DNA of 64,000 bases from Flectobacillus longus. GTDB lineage: Bacteria > Bacteroidota > Bacteroidia > Cytophagales > Spirosomataceae. The stretch spans positions 124,001 through 188,000 of the forward strand of contig NZ_JASHIC010000001.1 of NCBI RefSeq assembly GCF_030056705.1, written 5' to 3'. Each line of letters starts with the position of its first letter. The stretch's first letter is position 1. The notes under the pieces are model-generated. The model saw nothing but the letters and a program-made list of their open reading frames with translations. It searched no databases and had not been told where the DNA came from. Shown in pieces: positions 8,172-17,702 of this stretch. The position numbers and the translations under genes are program-made.

Positions 8172-9398
8172 TCAAAGCAAAATATTAGATCCTGCAATAT
8201 AACTTGTTGTCCAAGCCGCCTGAAAATTAAATCCTCCAGTTATGGCATCAATATCTAATACCTCTCCTGCAAAAAACAATCCTTTGATTTTTTTAGACTC
8301 CATCGTATTGGGATCGATTTCGCTCAAATCTATACCACCACAAGTTACAAACTCTTCTTTAAAAGTAGTTTTTCCAGAAACAGCTTGATTACAATTTATC
8401 AGGTTCTCGGTAAGCTTATTGAGTTGTTTGTTCGAAACATCAATCCAACGCAGTTGCTCATCTATTTCGGCCAATTCACAAAGGCGTTTCCATAATCGAG
8501 ACGGAACACCCAATAATTGATTTGACTGAATTACTTTTTTGGGATGTAGCTTTTTTTGAGAAATCCATTGCTCACGTACCTCATTTTCAGTTGTTTCGCC
8601 ACACCAATTGATTAATGTAGAGAATTTGTACTCTACTTCAGCCAATTCTTTGGCACCCCATGCCGATAATTTTAAGATAGCGGGTCCCGAAAATCCCCAG
8701 TGGGTTACTAATAAAGGACCATCCTGTTTGAGTTTTCTCCCTGCAATTTTGACATTGGCATTGGGTACACTCACGCCCGAAAGGTCTTTAAAAACTCCCT
8801 CTGGTGTGTTAAACGTAAATAATGATGGTAACGGCGCAAGAATATTCAAACCCAAATCTGCTAGCCAACGATAACCCTCTACATTCGGGTTTCCTCCTGT
8901 AGTTACCAACACGGCTTCGGCTTCAAGGCTAGAACCATCTAGTAAATCAAGAATAAATCCACTTTCTTCTTTTGGGCGGATTTTGGATACCCCCGTCGAG
9001 GTTTTTACTTGAACTCCTTTTCGAATAGCCTCATTTTCTAAACATAGTGCAATTGTTTCTGAACTATCTGTAGTAGGAAACATACGTCCATCTGATTCAA
9101 TTTTTAAGGCAACACCTTTTTGTTGAAACCAATCGATTGTGCTTTGTGGGTTAAAAACTTTGAAAAGTGGCTTCAAAAAGCTTCCGCCTCTTGGATAGAA
9201 TTTTGCGAGCTTTTTGTCATCAAAGCAAGCATGCGTTACATTGCAGCGCCCTCCACCCGAAATACGAACCTTGTTGAGAACAGTTCTATTTTTTTCCAAT
9301 AACAAAACTTCAGCATTGGGGTTTTTCTCGGCAGCTCTGATAGCACCAAAAAATCCTGCGGCTCCTCCTCCTATTATGACTATTTTTTTTCGACTCAT
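8172..9398 (-). CDS. BaiN/HI0933-family FAD-dependent oxidoreductase
   Basis: 408 aa. An N-terminal Rossmann dinucleotide-binding motif (IVIIGGGAAGFFGAIRAAE, residues 5-23) is followed by the family hallmark NKVRISGGGRCNVTHACFDD (about 42-61). The C-terminus has GLFFAGEVLDIDAITGGFNF, the FAD-contacting block. The family (HI0933, YhiN, BaiN) is widespread. Its in vivo substrate is mostly unknown, and annotation as aminoacetone oxidase is not secure. It is upstream of and co-oriented with punA, and divergent from the nuclease gene across 240 bp. Confidence 0.88.
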   Translation of the reverse strand: MSRKKIVIIGGGAAGFFGAIRAAEKNPNAEVLLLEKNRTVLNKVRISGGGRCNVTHACFDDKKLAKFYPRGGSFLKPLFKVFNPQSTIDWFQQKGVALKIESDGRMFPTTDSSETIALCLENEAIRKGVQVKTSTGVSKIRPKEESGFILDLLDGSSLEAEAVLVTTGGNPNVEGYRWLADLGLNILAPLPSLFTFNTPEGVFKDLSGVSVPNANVKIAGRKLKQDGPLLVTHWGFSGPAILKLSAWGAKELAEVEYKFSTLINWCGETTENEVREQWISQKKLHPKKVIQSNQLLGVPSRLWKRLCELAEIDEQLRWIDVSNKQLNKLTENLINCNQAVSGKTTFKEEFVTCGGIDLSEIDPNTMESKKIKGLFFAGEVLDIDAITGGFNFQAAWTTSYIAGSNILL

Positions 9399-9638
9399 TT
9401 GTTTTTTTTATCTAAGACTTTTCAATTTCGATACTGTCCGAGTTTATTTCTCGTTTTTTTAGTCAAAAAGCCTCAAACTCTTACGTTTATTAGTACGAAA
9501 TTAGTAAAATTGTAGTCTTTTAGCTTAATCAAAAAAGTCTATTCTGAAATTACTTTCAAAAACTGCTTTTTCCGATATTACCCAACTCTAAGATATTCAT
9601 ACCAGAATGGGTCTAGAAAAGCCCAACAGAATTGTATT

Positions 9639-10664
9639 ATGAAAACCAGTAAAATTAAGTTTCTATTTTTCCTCATTGTATTAGGAGTTATTCTTTATTA
9701 TTGGGGGCAACCTCATCCTTTTCAGCAGTTTAAACACGATGTTTCTAACATTTTTAACGGTAAAAATGAAAAGAAAAAAGAACCTTGGACTCGTGAAGGA
9801 CGCGAAGACAATGTAGCTAGCGATACCAAAGAAAATGATAATGAAGCGAGTGATTCCAAAAGTTCTTCTAAGAAAGATCACTCTATTGTAGATATTTTGA
9901 AAGATGCAGTAGAGGAAGGCACCAAAACGCTACCCAATATTAAGGAGGAGGTTTTTAAAGATAATATCTCCTCGAATGTTGTTTTCAAAGACCTTGAAAA
10001 ATACAAACCTTACTCTTCCAAAGACAATGAAATTGTACGCCATACAGGCTATATGTTGAGCTATCAGGAGGATTATGAACAAGCCTCTTGGGTCTTGCAT
10101 TTATTAAAATCAGAAGCCGCTAAAGGCAATGAACCACGTTCGAATGAATTCATAGCCGACCCCGAAGTATCGACAGGTTCGGCGGTAACTCAGGATTACT
10201 CACGATCAGGGTATGATAGAGGTCATCTTTGTCCAGCGGGCGATTTTAAATATGATCATGAATTACAAAATGAGACTTTTTATATGTCCAATATGAGTCC
10301 TCAAGCTCCCGATTTTAACAGAGGTATTTGGAGTGATTTGGAAAGTAGAGTCAGAAAATGGGCGCAAGACAGAGGTGATTTGATTGTTGTAACAGGTCCT
10401 ATTTTACGCCAAGGATTGGAATTCATCGGAAAACGCAATCAAATAGCGGTACCCGAATATTATTACAAAATTGTGTATGACCCAAGAGACAAACAGGCTA
10501 TCGCTTTTTTGATGCCTAATCAAGCTTCTTACGAAACTGTGCGTTCTTTTGCCGTAAGTATCGATAGTATCGAAAAGAAGACAGGCATAGATTTTTTTGC
10601 TAAACTTCCAGAATCACTACAAAAACAAATAGAATCTGGTGTAAATGTTGGTGACTGGTTCTAA
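9639..10664 (+). CDS. Membrane-anchored DNA/RNA non-specific endonuclease (NucA/EndA type)
   Basis: 341 aa. An N-terminal hydrophobic anchor (about residues 7-23) precedes a charged, low-complexity linker (about 40-90). The catalytic beta-beta-alpha-metal domain shows GYDRGHLCPAGDF (191-203, catalytic His196) and MSNMSPQAPDFNRGIW (216-231, metal-binding Asn227), then VVTGPI. This enzyme class cuts DNA and RNA without sequence preference, using Mg2+. The anchor implies action outside the cytoplasm, for nutrient scavenging or defence. It is a single gene; no immunity partner is seen. Confidence 0.9.
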   Translation: MKTSKIKFLFFLIVLGVILYYWGQPHPFQQFKHDVSNIFNGKNEKKKEPWTREGREDNVASDTKENDNEASDSKSSSKKDHSIVDILKDAVEEGTKTLPNIKEEVFKDNISSNVVFKDLEKYKPYSSKDNEIVRHTGYMLSYQEDYEQASWVLHLLKSEAAKGNEPRSNEFIADPEVSTGSAVTQDYSRSGYDRGHLCPAGDFKYDHELQNETFYMSNMSPQAPDFNRGIWSDLESRVRKWAQDRGDLIVVTGPILRQGLEFIGKRNQIAVPEYYYKIVYDPRDKQAIAFLMPNQASYETVRSFAVSIDSIEKKTGIDFFAKLPESLQKQIESGVNVGDWF

Positions 10665-10699
10665 ACAAATTGAGTGAATGGTGATTGATAGATTTAGAG

Positions 10700-10790
10700 A
10701 GACGCAATGCGTGACGTCTAAAGGTATGTCAACACGAATTTAGTCTCGAACATGAGGCATCATTTATGGTAAAATATGTAGCATATTTTA
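10700..10790. other. Intergenic hairpins between nuclease and aldo/keto reductase genes
   Basis: The 311-bp gap 10665-10975 contains GAGTGAATGGTGATTGATAG (repeat vocabulary shared with 33084 and 62946), an AGACG...CGTCT stem at 10700-10719, and a 9-bp hairpin TAAAATATG-tag-CATATTTTA at 10770-10790 that may terminate nuclease transcription. No gene is visible in it. Confidence 0.45.
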
Positions 10791-10975
10791 TTATTTCAAT
10801 AAATTCTCGACACAAGATTTTTGGGTTATGGAGTTTTTTTCAATCTTTGTCAAAAAAGCAAATTGAAAAAACAGCAGAAAATAATTTCTGGAGTTTCTCC
10901 TTCAACTTGATTTTATCTTAACCAACAAACGGTTGAAAAACCAACAAGTACTTAAGTGTTTTAACCCCCTGTTTT

Positions 10976-11851
10976 ATGAACAAAGTATATTTGAGTGATT
11001 CGGGTCCTAAAGTTTCAGAAGCGGTTTATGGATTTTGGAGATGGACTAACAATGGTGATCAGACCATTAACCAGATGGAAAAAATCGTAAACCTTTGCCT
11101 TGAATTAGGAGTAAATACTTTTGACCACGCTGACATTTATGGTAATTGTTCTATCGAAGAATATTTTGGTAAATTAATCAAAAATAAAGGAGTCAAAAGA
11201 GAAGATATTGTTCTGTTCAGCAAGTGTGGCGTTCGTAAATCAAACAAAGGATATACGTATTCTGACAACTCAGAAAAATACATTTTAGAAAGCGTAGATA
11301 ACTCTTTAAAACGCCTTGGTACTGATTACTTGGATATCTTTTTGTTGAATCAATTAGATATGATTAGCAATCCCGAAGAAACAGCTCAAACACTTCGTGA
11401 ATTGGTAAACATTGGCAAAATCAAACATATTGGTGTAAGTAACTTTTCGGTATTCCAGCACCAACTATTGGAATCATACTTACGTAAACCAATCGTTACC
11501 AATCATATCGAGCTAAACTTGGTAAATACTTCAGCCATTGAAGATGGGCGTTTGGACTTTATCAAACAACGTTTTAGTAAACCATTGGCTTGGGCACCAT
11601 TGGCAGGTGGAAAAATCCTTGATGGGACAGATTTCAAATCGGCTATATTGAAAGAGAAATTAGCAGAAGTTGGACAAAAATATGATGCAAATATCGAACA
11701 AACTGCCGTAGCTTGGTTGATTCAATTGGGAACTTTACCAATTATTGGTTCATTGTCCGAACAACGTATTCGTAATGCTGTGAGCGCTACCGAAATCAAA
11801 TTGAACCACGAAGACTGGTACGAGATTTATAATGTAGCCTTGATGAAATAG
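10976..11851 (+). CDS. Aldo/keto reductase-fold protein lacking the catalytic His
   Basis: 291 aa covering a whole TIM barrel. The AKR tetrad can be followed: Asp50 (NTFDHAD), Tyr55 (DIYG) and Lys83 (LFSKCG) are present, but the fourth position, normally His in YLDxxLLHxPD, is Asn125 in YLDIFLLNQLD. The phosphate-binding IGVSNFS and the late APLAGG and IIGSLSEQRIRNAV blocks are conserved, so NADP(H) binding is probable. It resembles the YdhF-like branch. Activity may be weak or altered. It is monocistronic and ends in a strong bidirectional terminator. Confidence 0.85.
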   Translation: MNKVYLSDSGPKVSEAVYGFWRWTNNGDQTINQMEKIVNLCLELGVNTFDHADIYGNCSIEEYFGKLIKNKGVKREDIVLFSKCGVRKSNKGYTYSDNSEKYILESVDNSLKRLGTDYLDIFLLNQLDMISNPEETAQTLRELVNIGKIKHIGVSNFSVFQHQLLESYLRKPIVTNHIELNLVNTSAIEDGRLDFIKQRFSKPLAWAPLAGGKILDGTDFKSAILKEKLAEVGQKYDANIEQTAVAWLIQLGTLPIIGSLSEQRIRNAVSATEIKLNHEDWYEIYNVALMK

Positions 11852-11860
11852 ATTGAAATT

Positions 11861-11900
11861 TTTCTGCTGTTGTTGGAAAGTGCTCCAACAACAGCAGAAA
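11861..11900. terminator. Bidirectional terminator between convergent genes
   Basis: The 17-bp perfect arms TTTCTGCTGTTGTTGGA (11861-11877) and its complement (11884-11900) enclose a 6-nt loop. The hairpin separates the aldo/keto reductase from the convergent RNA methyltransferase. Confidence 0.85.
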
Positions 11901-11910
11901 TTCTAAAGAA

Positions 11911-12648
11911 CTATCTTCTTAAATTATCGCATATTACAGCAGTCGCAATACCAGCGTTTAGTGACTCTGCACCACCAAACCTTGGAATTGTAATTTTATG
12001 CGTTACGACCTTCTCAACTGCCTCAGAAATCCCATTGGCTTCATTGCCTATGATGATATATCCACTTGGTGCAAAATTGTGCGTATGTACGTTTTCTGAG
12101 TTCAAAAATGCCCCATAAATTGGTTTTTGTTGTCCTTCCAGATATTTGACCAAGTCGGTATAAAACAAGGACACTCTAGTAAAAGAACCCATTGTTGAAG
12201 ATATAACCTTGGGATTATACAAATCTACCGTTCCTTCTGAACAAATAATTTTTTGGATACCATACCAGTCAGCAATACGAATAATAGTCCCCAAGTTGCC
12301 TGGGTCACGTATTTCATCCAACACTAAAGCATATTCAGTGTCATTTAACAGCAGCTCTTGATTAGCTTTCATCTTGGCAACTGCAAGTGCTGCATTGTTC
12401 GAACTAAATGTACCAGCCTTTTCTAATTCTGCCTGTCCTACAATTTCGGCTCTCAAAGGTTGTTTGTCTAATAGAGGTTTAGTTTCTTTGTAAAAATCCT
12501 CAGTTACATACAACGACTCAAGCTCAAAATCTGAAGAAAGTAATTCGACAACACTTTTGGCGCCTTCTACTACAAAAGATTGGTATTCTTGACGAAACTT
12601 TTTTTGCTGAAGAGCATTAATGTATTTAATCTGGTTTTTTGACAACAT
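11911..12648 (-). CDS. TrmH/SpoU-family RNA 2'-O-methyltransferase
   Basis: 245 aa. The N-terminal RNA-binding segment (QKKFRQEYQSFVVEGAKSV) is followed by a SPOUT domain with the three knot motifs: LDEIRDPGNLGTIIRIADWY (about 127), YIIIGNEANGISE (about 192) and IPRFGGAESLNAGIATAV (about 218). These proteins use SAM to methylate ribose in rRNA or tRNA; the exact target is not evident. It is divergent from tamL, an arrangement I recall as common in Bacteroidota. Confidence 0.9.
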   Translation of the reverse strand: MLSKNQIKYINALQQKKFRQEYQSFVVEGAKSVVELLSSDFELESLYVTEDFYKETKPLLDKQPLRAEIVGQAELEKAGTFSSNNAALAVAKMKANQELLLNDTEYALVLDEIRDPGNLGTIIRIADWYGIQKIICSEGTVDLYNPKVISSTMGSFTRVSLFYTDLVKYLEGQQKPIYGAFLNSENVHTHNFAPSGYIIIGNEANGISEAVEKVVTHKITIPRFGGAESLNAGIATAVICDNLRR

Positions 12649-12708
12649 AAAGCAATATTTTAAAAGGTTAGTCGCTGTATATCAGCACCCTTGTTACATA
12701 TATATAGT

Positions 12709-15186
12709 ATGACTTTGAGACATTTTTGCATATATCTCACATTGATTAGTATTGGTAGTTGGCTTTCGGGCTGTACTACTTCTCACATATTTTCGGATCC
12801 TTTATTGTATTCTCAAAACTTTCGTGGCAACCGAAAAATCACTACTGAGAATTTAGAGCCCCTATTGCCCCAAAAACCCAACAAGAAAATTCTGCGTACT
12901 CCAATTACCCCTGGTTTGTATTTTTATCAGCTTTTTTCTAAAGATTTTCCTAAAAAGAAACTTCAGTGGGAATATGAACTCACAAAGTTAAATGAGGATT
13001 TTGAGGAACAAATAAAAGGACTTGATATTAATTCAAACGAATACAACAAACTTTTACAGAAGAAAGAGAAAAAGGCTCAAAAGCTTACCAGAGCTATTGC
13101 CGAGGGCAACTGGGCCATGCGTACATTTGGTGAGCCTCCATCCTATTACTATAAAGATGAGTCAGAGAAAAATGTAGAAAAAATTAGGACTTACTACAAA
13201 AATCATGGCTTTTTTTTAACACAAGTTTCCTATAAAGTGGATTCTTTGTTTATAAAAAAAAGAAGTGTGGCTGTGACCTATATAATCAATGAGGGTGTAA
13301 GCTACCCTATTGGCAGTAATGACTCGTTAGTAGTAAAGGACTTTAAAATTTTACAATTATTAGAAAAACACAAAAAGCAAAGTTTTCTTAAAACAGGCGA
13401 AAGACTCACTGTAGAGAATTACAATGCCGAAAAAGAACGAATTGAGAGCCTATTGAAAAACAATGGTTACTATGCCTTTTCAAAAGACTTCTTGAGTCTA
13501 AAAATCAATGCTTTGGATACTGCCCAAACTGGCAAATTACAAGTAATTACGTATATCCCAAGTCCTGACCGTACTCCTCGTAGCAATAATTATTCAACTG
13601 CATACAATATCGGGAATATTCAATTTATTGCCGATGGTACTTATGCCAATGCCTATCGCACTACAGTCGACACGGTGTATAGCCCAAATATTCAATACAT
13701 TTTCGTAAATAAAAAGTTTTCACCAAGTGTATTAGATACCAAAATTGATTTAAGAAAGCATCAGGTTTTTAGTCAGGAAAAAATCAACCAGACCCAAAAG
13801 AAACTGTATGGTTTGGAGCAATTTCAATTTACTCGTATCAATCTAGATACTACCAAAGGCGTTATAAACGCTTCAATTTATGCCAAACCTTTAGATAAAT
13901 ACGAATTTTCGGTCGAAACAGGCGGAAGTGTATTTGCAGGTGGAAGTCTTAATAATTTGGTCCCTGGACCGTTTTTGAATACCTCCTTCAAAGCTCGAAA
14001 TATTAATAACAGCGTCAACTCTTTCGAAACTACTTTCCGATTCGGATTTGAAGCTCAAGCAGGCTTTTTGCGTCCAGATTCGGTAAATAGAAACTTAGAA
14101 TTAGGACTGAATACCTCATTTATTATTCCTAAAATTCTCTTACCTGAAGGATTGGCACAACGTTTCGAAAATTATTCTCCACAAACTCGTATTAGTGTTG
14201 GGGGGGAGTTTATCGGTCGTCAAGAGTATAACCGTTTTGGCTTTAAAGTAGCTAGTACGTTCAACTGGCGTCCTTCGCCAAACAAATATTGGCAAGTATC
14301 CCTTTTTGATGTCAACCTTGTCAATACCAGCAATCAAGCGCCTGCTTTTCGTAACTTTTTGGATAGTTTATTACGTTTGGGGAATAACCTCAAACGAAGC
14401 TTTCAGCAATCGTTTATTTCTAGTATGAGCGCCACTTATACCTATACAGATAATCCTTATGGGCAACTCAAACAGGGGAAATATTTAAAGCTATTTTTCG
14501 AGTCTGGCGGTACTACATTGAACCTCATCAAAGGGAACAAGTTTGGTTTCTTGACCAATCTTTTACAAGACTCTTTGCAATTCTATCGCTTTATCAAAGC
14601 CAGTGCCGACTACCGAAAATATATCCCTGTTGGGCGTAGTGATAAAACGCTTTTGGCATACCGAATCAACACAGGAGTTGCCTTTGCCTATGGTGCAGAC
14701 AAGGATTTACCTTATGAAAAAAACTTCTTTATCGGTGGACCCAACAGCTTACGAGCATGGCGACCTAGAGGCTTAGGACCAGGTTCTTTTACAGGTTCGT
14801 TTGATAATCCTGGGAGTATTATTTTGGAAACTAGCGCCGAATTACGTTTCAAGATTATTCGCTTTTATGGAGATTTGAATGGAGCACTTTTTGCCGATGC
14901 AGGTAACGTTTGGAGATTTCCTAATCAAAACACGGCGGGTTTGTCAGGCTCAGACTTTCAATTGAATCGTTTCTACAAAGAAATAGCTATGGATATTGGT
15001 TTTGGGCTACGTTATGACTTGTCATTTTTTGTGATTCGATTCGATTGGGCTGTACGCGTCCTCGACCCTGCTTTCAAAGGCGACAATTGGGTATTTTTGA
15101 GAGATAACCTCAAAAGTCCGCTCTATCCCGAACAACCCTATTCAAACCCTTTGACACTCAATTTTGGTATTGGGTATCCGTTCTAA
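12709..15186 (+). CDS. tamL: TamL, BamA/TamA-family outer-membrane lipoprotein
   Basis: 825 aa from the ATG at 12709; a TTG at 12691 is open but would displace the signal peptide. The signal ends in the lipobox LSGC (Cys22), so the N-terminus is lipidated. POTRA-like repeats follow (about 140-390), then an Omp85 beta-barrel (about 400-825) with the late GGPNSLRAWRPRGLGPGSF segment that matches the Omp85 substrate-pore loop, and a terminal aromatic residue (YPF). TamL is the Bacteroidota counterpart of TamA and works with TamB in outer-membrane biogenesis. tamB is not in the window. Confidence 0.88.
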   Translation: MTLRHFCIYLTLISIGSWLSGCTTSHIFSDPLLYSQNFRGNRKITTENLEPLLPQKPNKKILRTPITPGLYFYQLFSKDFPKKKLQWEYELTKLNEDFEEQIKGLDINSNEYNKLLQKKEKKAQKLTRAIAEGNWAMRTFGEPPSYYYKDESEKNVEKIRTYYKNHGFFLTQVSYKVDSLFIKKRSVAVTYIINEGVSYPIGSNDSLVVKDFKILQLLEKHKKQSFLKTGERLTVENYNAEKERIESLLKNNGYYAFSKDFLSLKINALDTAQTGKLQVITYIPSPDRTPRSNNYSTAYNIGNIQFIADGTYANAYRTTVDTVYSPNIQYIFVNKKFSPSVLDTKIDLRKHQVFSQEKINQTQKKLYGLEQFQFTRINLDTTKGVINASIYAKPLDKYEFSVETGGSVFAGGSLNNLVPGPFLNTSFKARNINNSVNSFETTFRFGFEAQAGFLRPDSVNRNLELGLNTSFIIPKILLPEGLAQRFENYSPQTRISVGGEFIGRQEYNRFGFKVASTFNWRPSPNKYWQVSLFDVNLVNTSNQAPAFRNFLDSLLRLGNNLKRSFQQSFISSMSATYTYTDNPYGQLKQGKYLKLFFESGGTTLNLIKGNKFGFLTNLLQDSLQFYRFIKASADYRKYIPVGRSDKTLLAYRINTGVAFAYGADKDLPYEKNFFIGGPNSLRAWRPRGLGPGSFTGSFDNPGSIILETSAELRFKIIRFYGDLNGALFADAGNVWRFPNQNTAGLSGSDFQLNRFYKEIAMDIGFGLRYDLSFFVIRFDWAVRVLDPAFKGDNWVFLRDNLKSPLYPEQPYSNPLTLNFGIGYPF

Positions 15187-15302
15187 GAATTCGAATAAAA
15201 CAAATACACTTAACATCACTTTTTGAAATGATGGCTTTTTTTAGTACTTTAAAAGTACGTTTATTGAATACCTAATTTTTGGCTTTTTAAACTCCTACAG
15301 TC

Positions 15303-15788
15303 ATGACATATAAAGCCTCCTTAGATAATCTCGCCAAAATAGCTTCTATCAGTATTACCCTGCTATTTGTATTTATTTTATATTTTCAATATCCCATTCT
15401 TCAACATGAAAGTTATTGGTTAACCGTCTTTATCAGTGGTTTGTTGGTATTGACTTATGCGCTCAGCTTGGGATATAGTCCTCGCTCATATCAAATTTCA
15501 GGCGACTATTTGACCATCAATCGACTTTTTTATGATGCTAAATATGAAAGAAGAAAAATTGAGAAAGTTGAGGTTTTGAACAAAGAACAAATGGGATTTG
15601 CCATTCGTACATTCGGTGTAGGAGGCTTATTTGGCTATTTTGGTTATTATGCCAGTAAAAATCAAGGTTCAATGTTGTGGTATGCAACACAGCGCGAAAA
15701 GTTTGTTATGATTCATCTAGAAGGAAATAAAAAAATCGTCCTCACTCCCGACGACGCCATTAGTTTTGTTTCAGAACTGACACGATAG
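15303..15788 (+). CDS. Membrane protein with bacterial PH domain
   Basis: 161 aa. Two N-terminal membrane helices (about 12-32 and 40-60) precede a PH-like beta domain that includes YSPRSYQISGDYLTINRLFY, RRKIEKVEVL and FVMIHLEGNKKIVLTPDD. This resembles the bPH_5 class. The function is unknown. It lies 116 bp after tamL with no terminator visible between, so it could be on the tamL transcript. Confidence 0.72.
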   Translation: MTYKASLDNLAKIASISITLLFVFILYFQYPILQHESYWLTVFISGLLVLTYALSLGYSPRSYQISGDYLTINRLFYDAKYERRKIEKVEVLNKEQMGFAIRTFGVGGLFGYFGYYASKNQGSMLWYATQREKFVMIHLEGNKKIVLTPDDAISFVSELTR

Positions 15789-15817
15789 GTATTAATTCAG
15801 AATAAAATTGCATTATT

Positions 15818-16030
15818 ATGATTCATCCCTAATTGAGTGATTTAGCGATTGAATGAATGAGTGATTAATTTAAAATTTGTATTCTGGCAGTAGAGACACA
15901 ATGATTGCGTCTTAAGCCAAGTTATATCTAGCATAGTAGCATCCCAAAAGCGGTCGGAAAATATTTTCCGACCGCTTTTGGGATGAAAACTTTGAGAATA
16001 ACCCCAATCTTAAAATTAGGAATGACTCAT
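15818..16030. mobile_element. MITE-like element with terminal inverted repeats, copy 2
   Basis: The ends ATGATTCATCCCTAATTGAG (15818-15837) and AAAATTAGGAATGACTCAT (16012-16030) are complementary with few mismatches. The interior repeats the CTGGCAGTAGAGAC / CAATGATTGCGTCTTAA unit and palindromic core of the copy at 7005-7260. The element fills much of the 474-bp gap 15789-16262; the remainder is AT-rich with nothing recognisable. A possible third, one-ended relative lies at 62927-62960. Confidence 0.65.
15940..15985. terminator. Perfect 46-bp palindrome
   Basis: 15940-15962 pairs fully with 15963-15985, without a loop. The core CGGTCGGAAAATATTTTCCG is identical to that at 7095-7154, while the outer arms (CATCCCAAAAG here, ATCAAAAAAT there) differ but remain self-complementary. 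It could end transcription of the PH-domain gene; there is no T-tract. Confidence 0.65.
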
Positions 16031-16262
16031 GTTTGTATTATTAAGCACAGCTTTTTCATCAAAATAACAAAATTCAAATAAATTATTCATAAAAAAGTTC
16101 CAACTCCATTAAACATTTCTACTCTTAATCTATCCAAGCATTATATATTCCCACTCCAACAATCGCCTTATGAAGCAATAATTTTACTGAATATTTAAGC
16201 TCCAAATCGAGCATCTATATTTCTTTAAATTAGGTCAACATTTACTAAAATTAAATTTAGTT

Positions 16263-17702
16263 ATGACTATGGTTGCTTCAACTCTCAAGAGAATTCCGCT
16301 TTTGAAAAAAGTGTTATTCTTCACTGCTTGTTCTCTTTTCATTCAAGTAAAAACTTATTCATTCTCAGATCCAAAACCCATTAGCGTTGACAGTTTACGC
16401 TATGGAAAATTCGGAAAACTGACCATGTACCATCCCAATGGCACCCCCAATTCCTTAGTGCTTTTCGTTTCGGGCGATGGCGGCTGGCAGTCAGGGGTAC
16501 TAAGTATGGCTCGCTATTTGGCCTATCAAGGAGCCTTGGTAGCGGGAATTGATGCAAAATATTTTGCCGCTTCAATGGCAAAAGACAAAGGTGCATGTTC
16601 GTATCCTGCTGCCGACTTTGAGCAATTAAGTATGATGCTTCAACGCAAATATCATTTTGCCTCTTATCAAAAACCTATTCTTGTAGGATACTCTTATGGC
16701 GCAGTTTTTATTTATGGACTTATCGCTCAGGCACCTGCTGGTACTTTCAAAGGAGGTATTTCGCTTGGGTTTTGTCCAGATATAGACCTCAAAAAACCTT
16801 TTTGTAAAGGCAATGGGCTTTTGTATCATGTACTAAAAGAAGGTAAATCATATTACTTTGACCGCGTCGAAAAACTTCCTGCTCCCTTTATTGTTTTAAA
16901 CGGCGTAAAAGACCAAACCTGCCCTTACGATGCTACAGCTTCGTTTTTGAAAGGTATCAAAAATGTGGAACTTATTACTTTGCCCAAAGTTGGACATGGT
17001 TTTTCGTACACTGGCAACTGGTTGCCTCAGTTCAAACAAGCTTATGGCAAGTTATCCGTCAATCCTGCCAAAGTACTTCCTGCAAGTCTTAAAACAGACC
17101 TTCCTATTGATGTTATCGAACCCAAAATTGTAGCTAATAAAGAACTACTTTTCTTTATTTCGGGCGATGGCGGCTGGACCAGCTTTGACCAAGGTATTGC
17201 CAATGCGTTTGCAGATAAAGGCGTTGTTGTCGTAGGATTAGACTCACAGAAATATTTCTGGAATGCTCGAACTCCAGAAGAAACAGCGACAAAAATTGCA
17301 GAGATAGCGCAATATTATTTGCAATATAAAGAAGTCAAATCATTTCATATTATGGGGTATTCTTTCGGAGCTTGTGTAGCGCCTTTTATTGCCAACAAAC
17401 TTCCCGAACCTCTCCGAGAAAAACTATCTGGCATCACTCTTCTTTCGCCAGATACTAAAGGGGATTTTGAAATCCATGTAGCCGATATGCTCAGTTTGGG
17501 GGGTAATAACGACCCTTATGATGTACTAAAAGAAATAGAATTATCTCACTCAGTAAAACGACTTTGCCTATTTGGAAGCGATGAGGACAGCGACATTACT
17601 AACTCATTTAGAAAAACAGGAGCCAAAGTAGAAATTCTTCCAGGCGGACATCATTTTGACAATGCTTATACAAGTATTGTGAATAAAGTTCTGGAAAATT
17701 AG
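16263..17702 (+). CDS. acvB: AcvB/VirJ-family tandem alpha/beta hydrolase
   Basis: 479 aa, exported by a signal at about residues 14-34. Two VirJ-like alpha/beta-hydrolase halves repeat the same motifs: FVSGDGGWQSG (about 68) with GYSYGA (Ser144), and FISGDGGWTSF (about 298) with GYSFGA (Ser367). Late His residues follow in VGHGFS (about 245) and GGHHFDN (about 455). In proteobacteria AcvB is periplasmic, is encoded beside the lysyl-phosphatidylglycerol synthase LpiA, and hydrolyses lysyl-PG. Here mprF follows 98 bp downstream, so the same pairing is conserved, and removal of aminoacyl groups from lipids is a well-supported inference. Confidence 0.82.
   Translation: MTMVASTLKRIPLLKKVLFFTACSLFIQVKTYSFSDPKPISVDSLRYGKFGKLTMYHPNGTPNSLVLFVSGDGGWQSGVLSMARYLAYQGALVAGIDAKYFAASMAKDKGACSYPAADFEQLSMMLQRKYHFASYQKPILVGYSYGAVFIYGLIAQAPAGTFKGGISLGFCPDIDLKKPFCKGNGLLYHVLKEGKSYYFDRVEKLPAPFIVLNGVKDQTCPYDATASFLKGIKNVELITLPKVGHGFSYTGNWLPQFKQAYGKLSVNPAKVLPASLKTDLPIDVIEPKIVANKELLFFISGDGGWTSFDQGIANAFADKGVVVVGLDSQKYFWNARTPEETATKIAEIAQYYLQYKEVKSFHIMGYSFGACVAPFIANKLPEPLREKLSGITLLSPDTKGDFEIHVADMLSLGGNNDPYDVLKEIELSHSVKRLCLFGSDEDSDITNSFRKTGAKVEILPGGHHFDNAYTSIVNKVLEN

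Noticed and set aside
9639-10664. Nuclease toxin of a polymorphic or contact-dependent system
   Set aside because: There is no delivery domain, repeat region or immunity gene; it looks like an ordinary anchored NucA-type enzyme.
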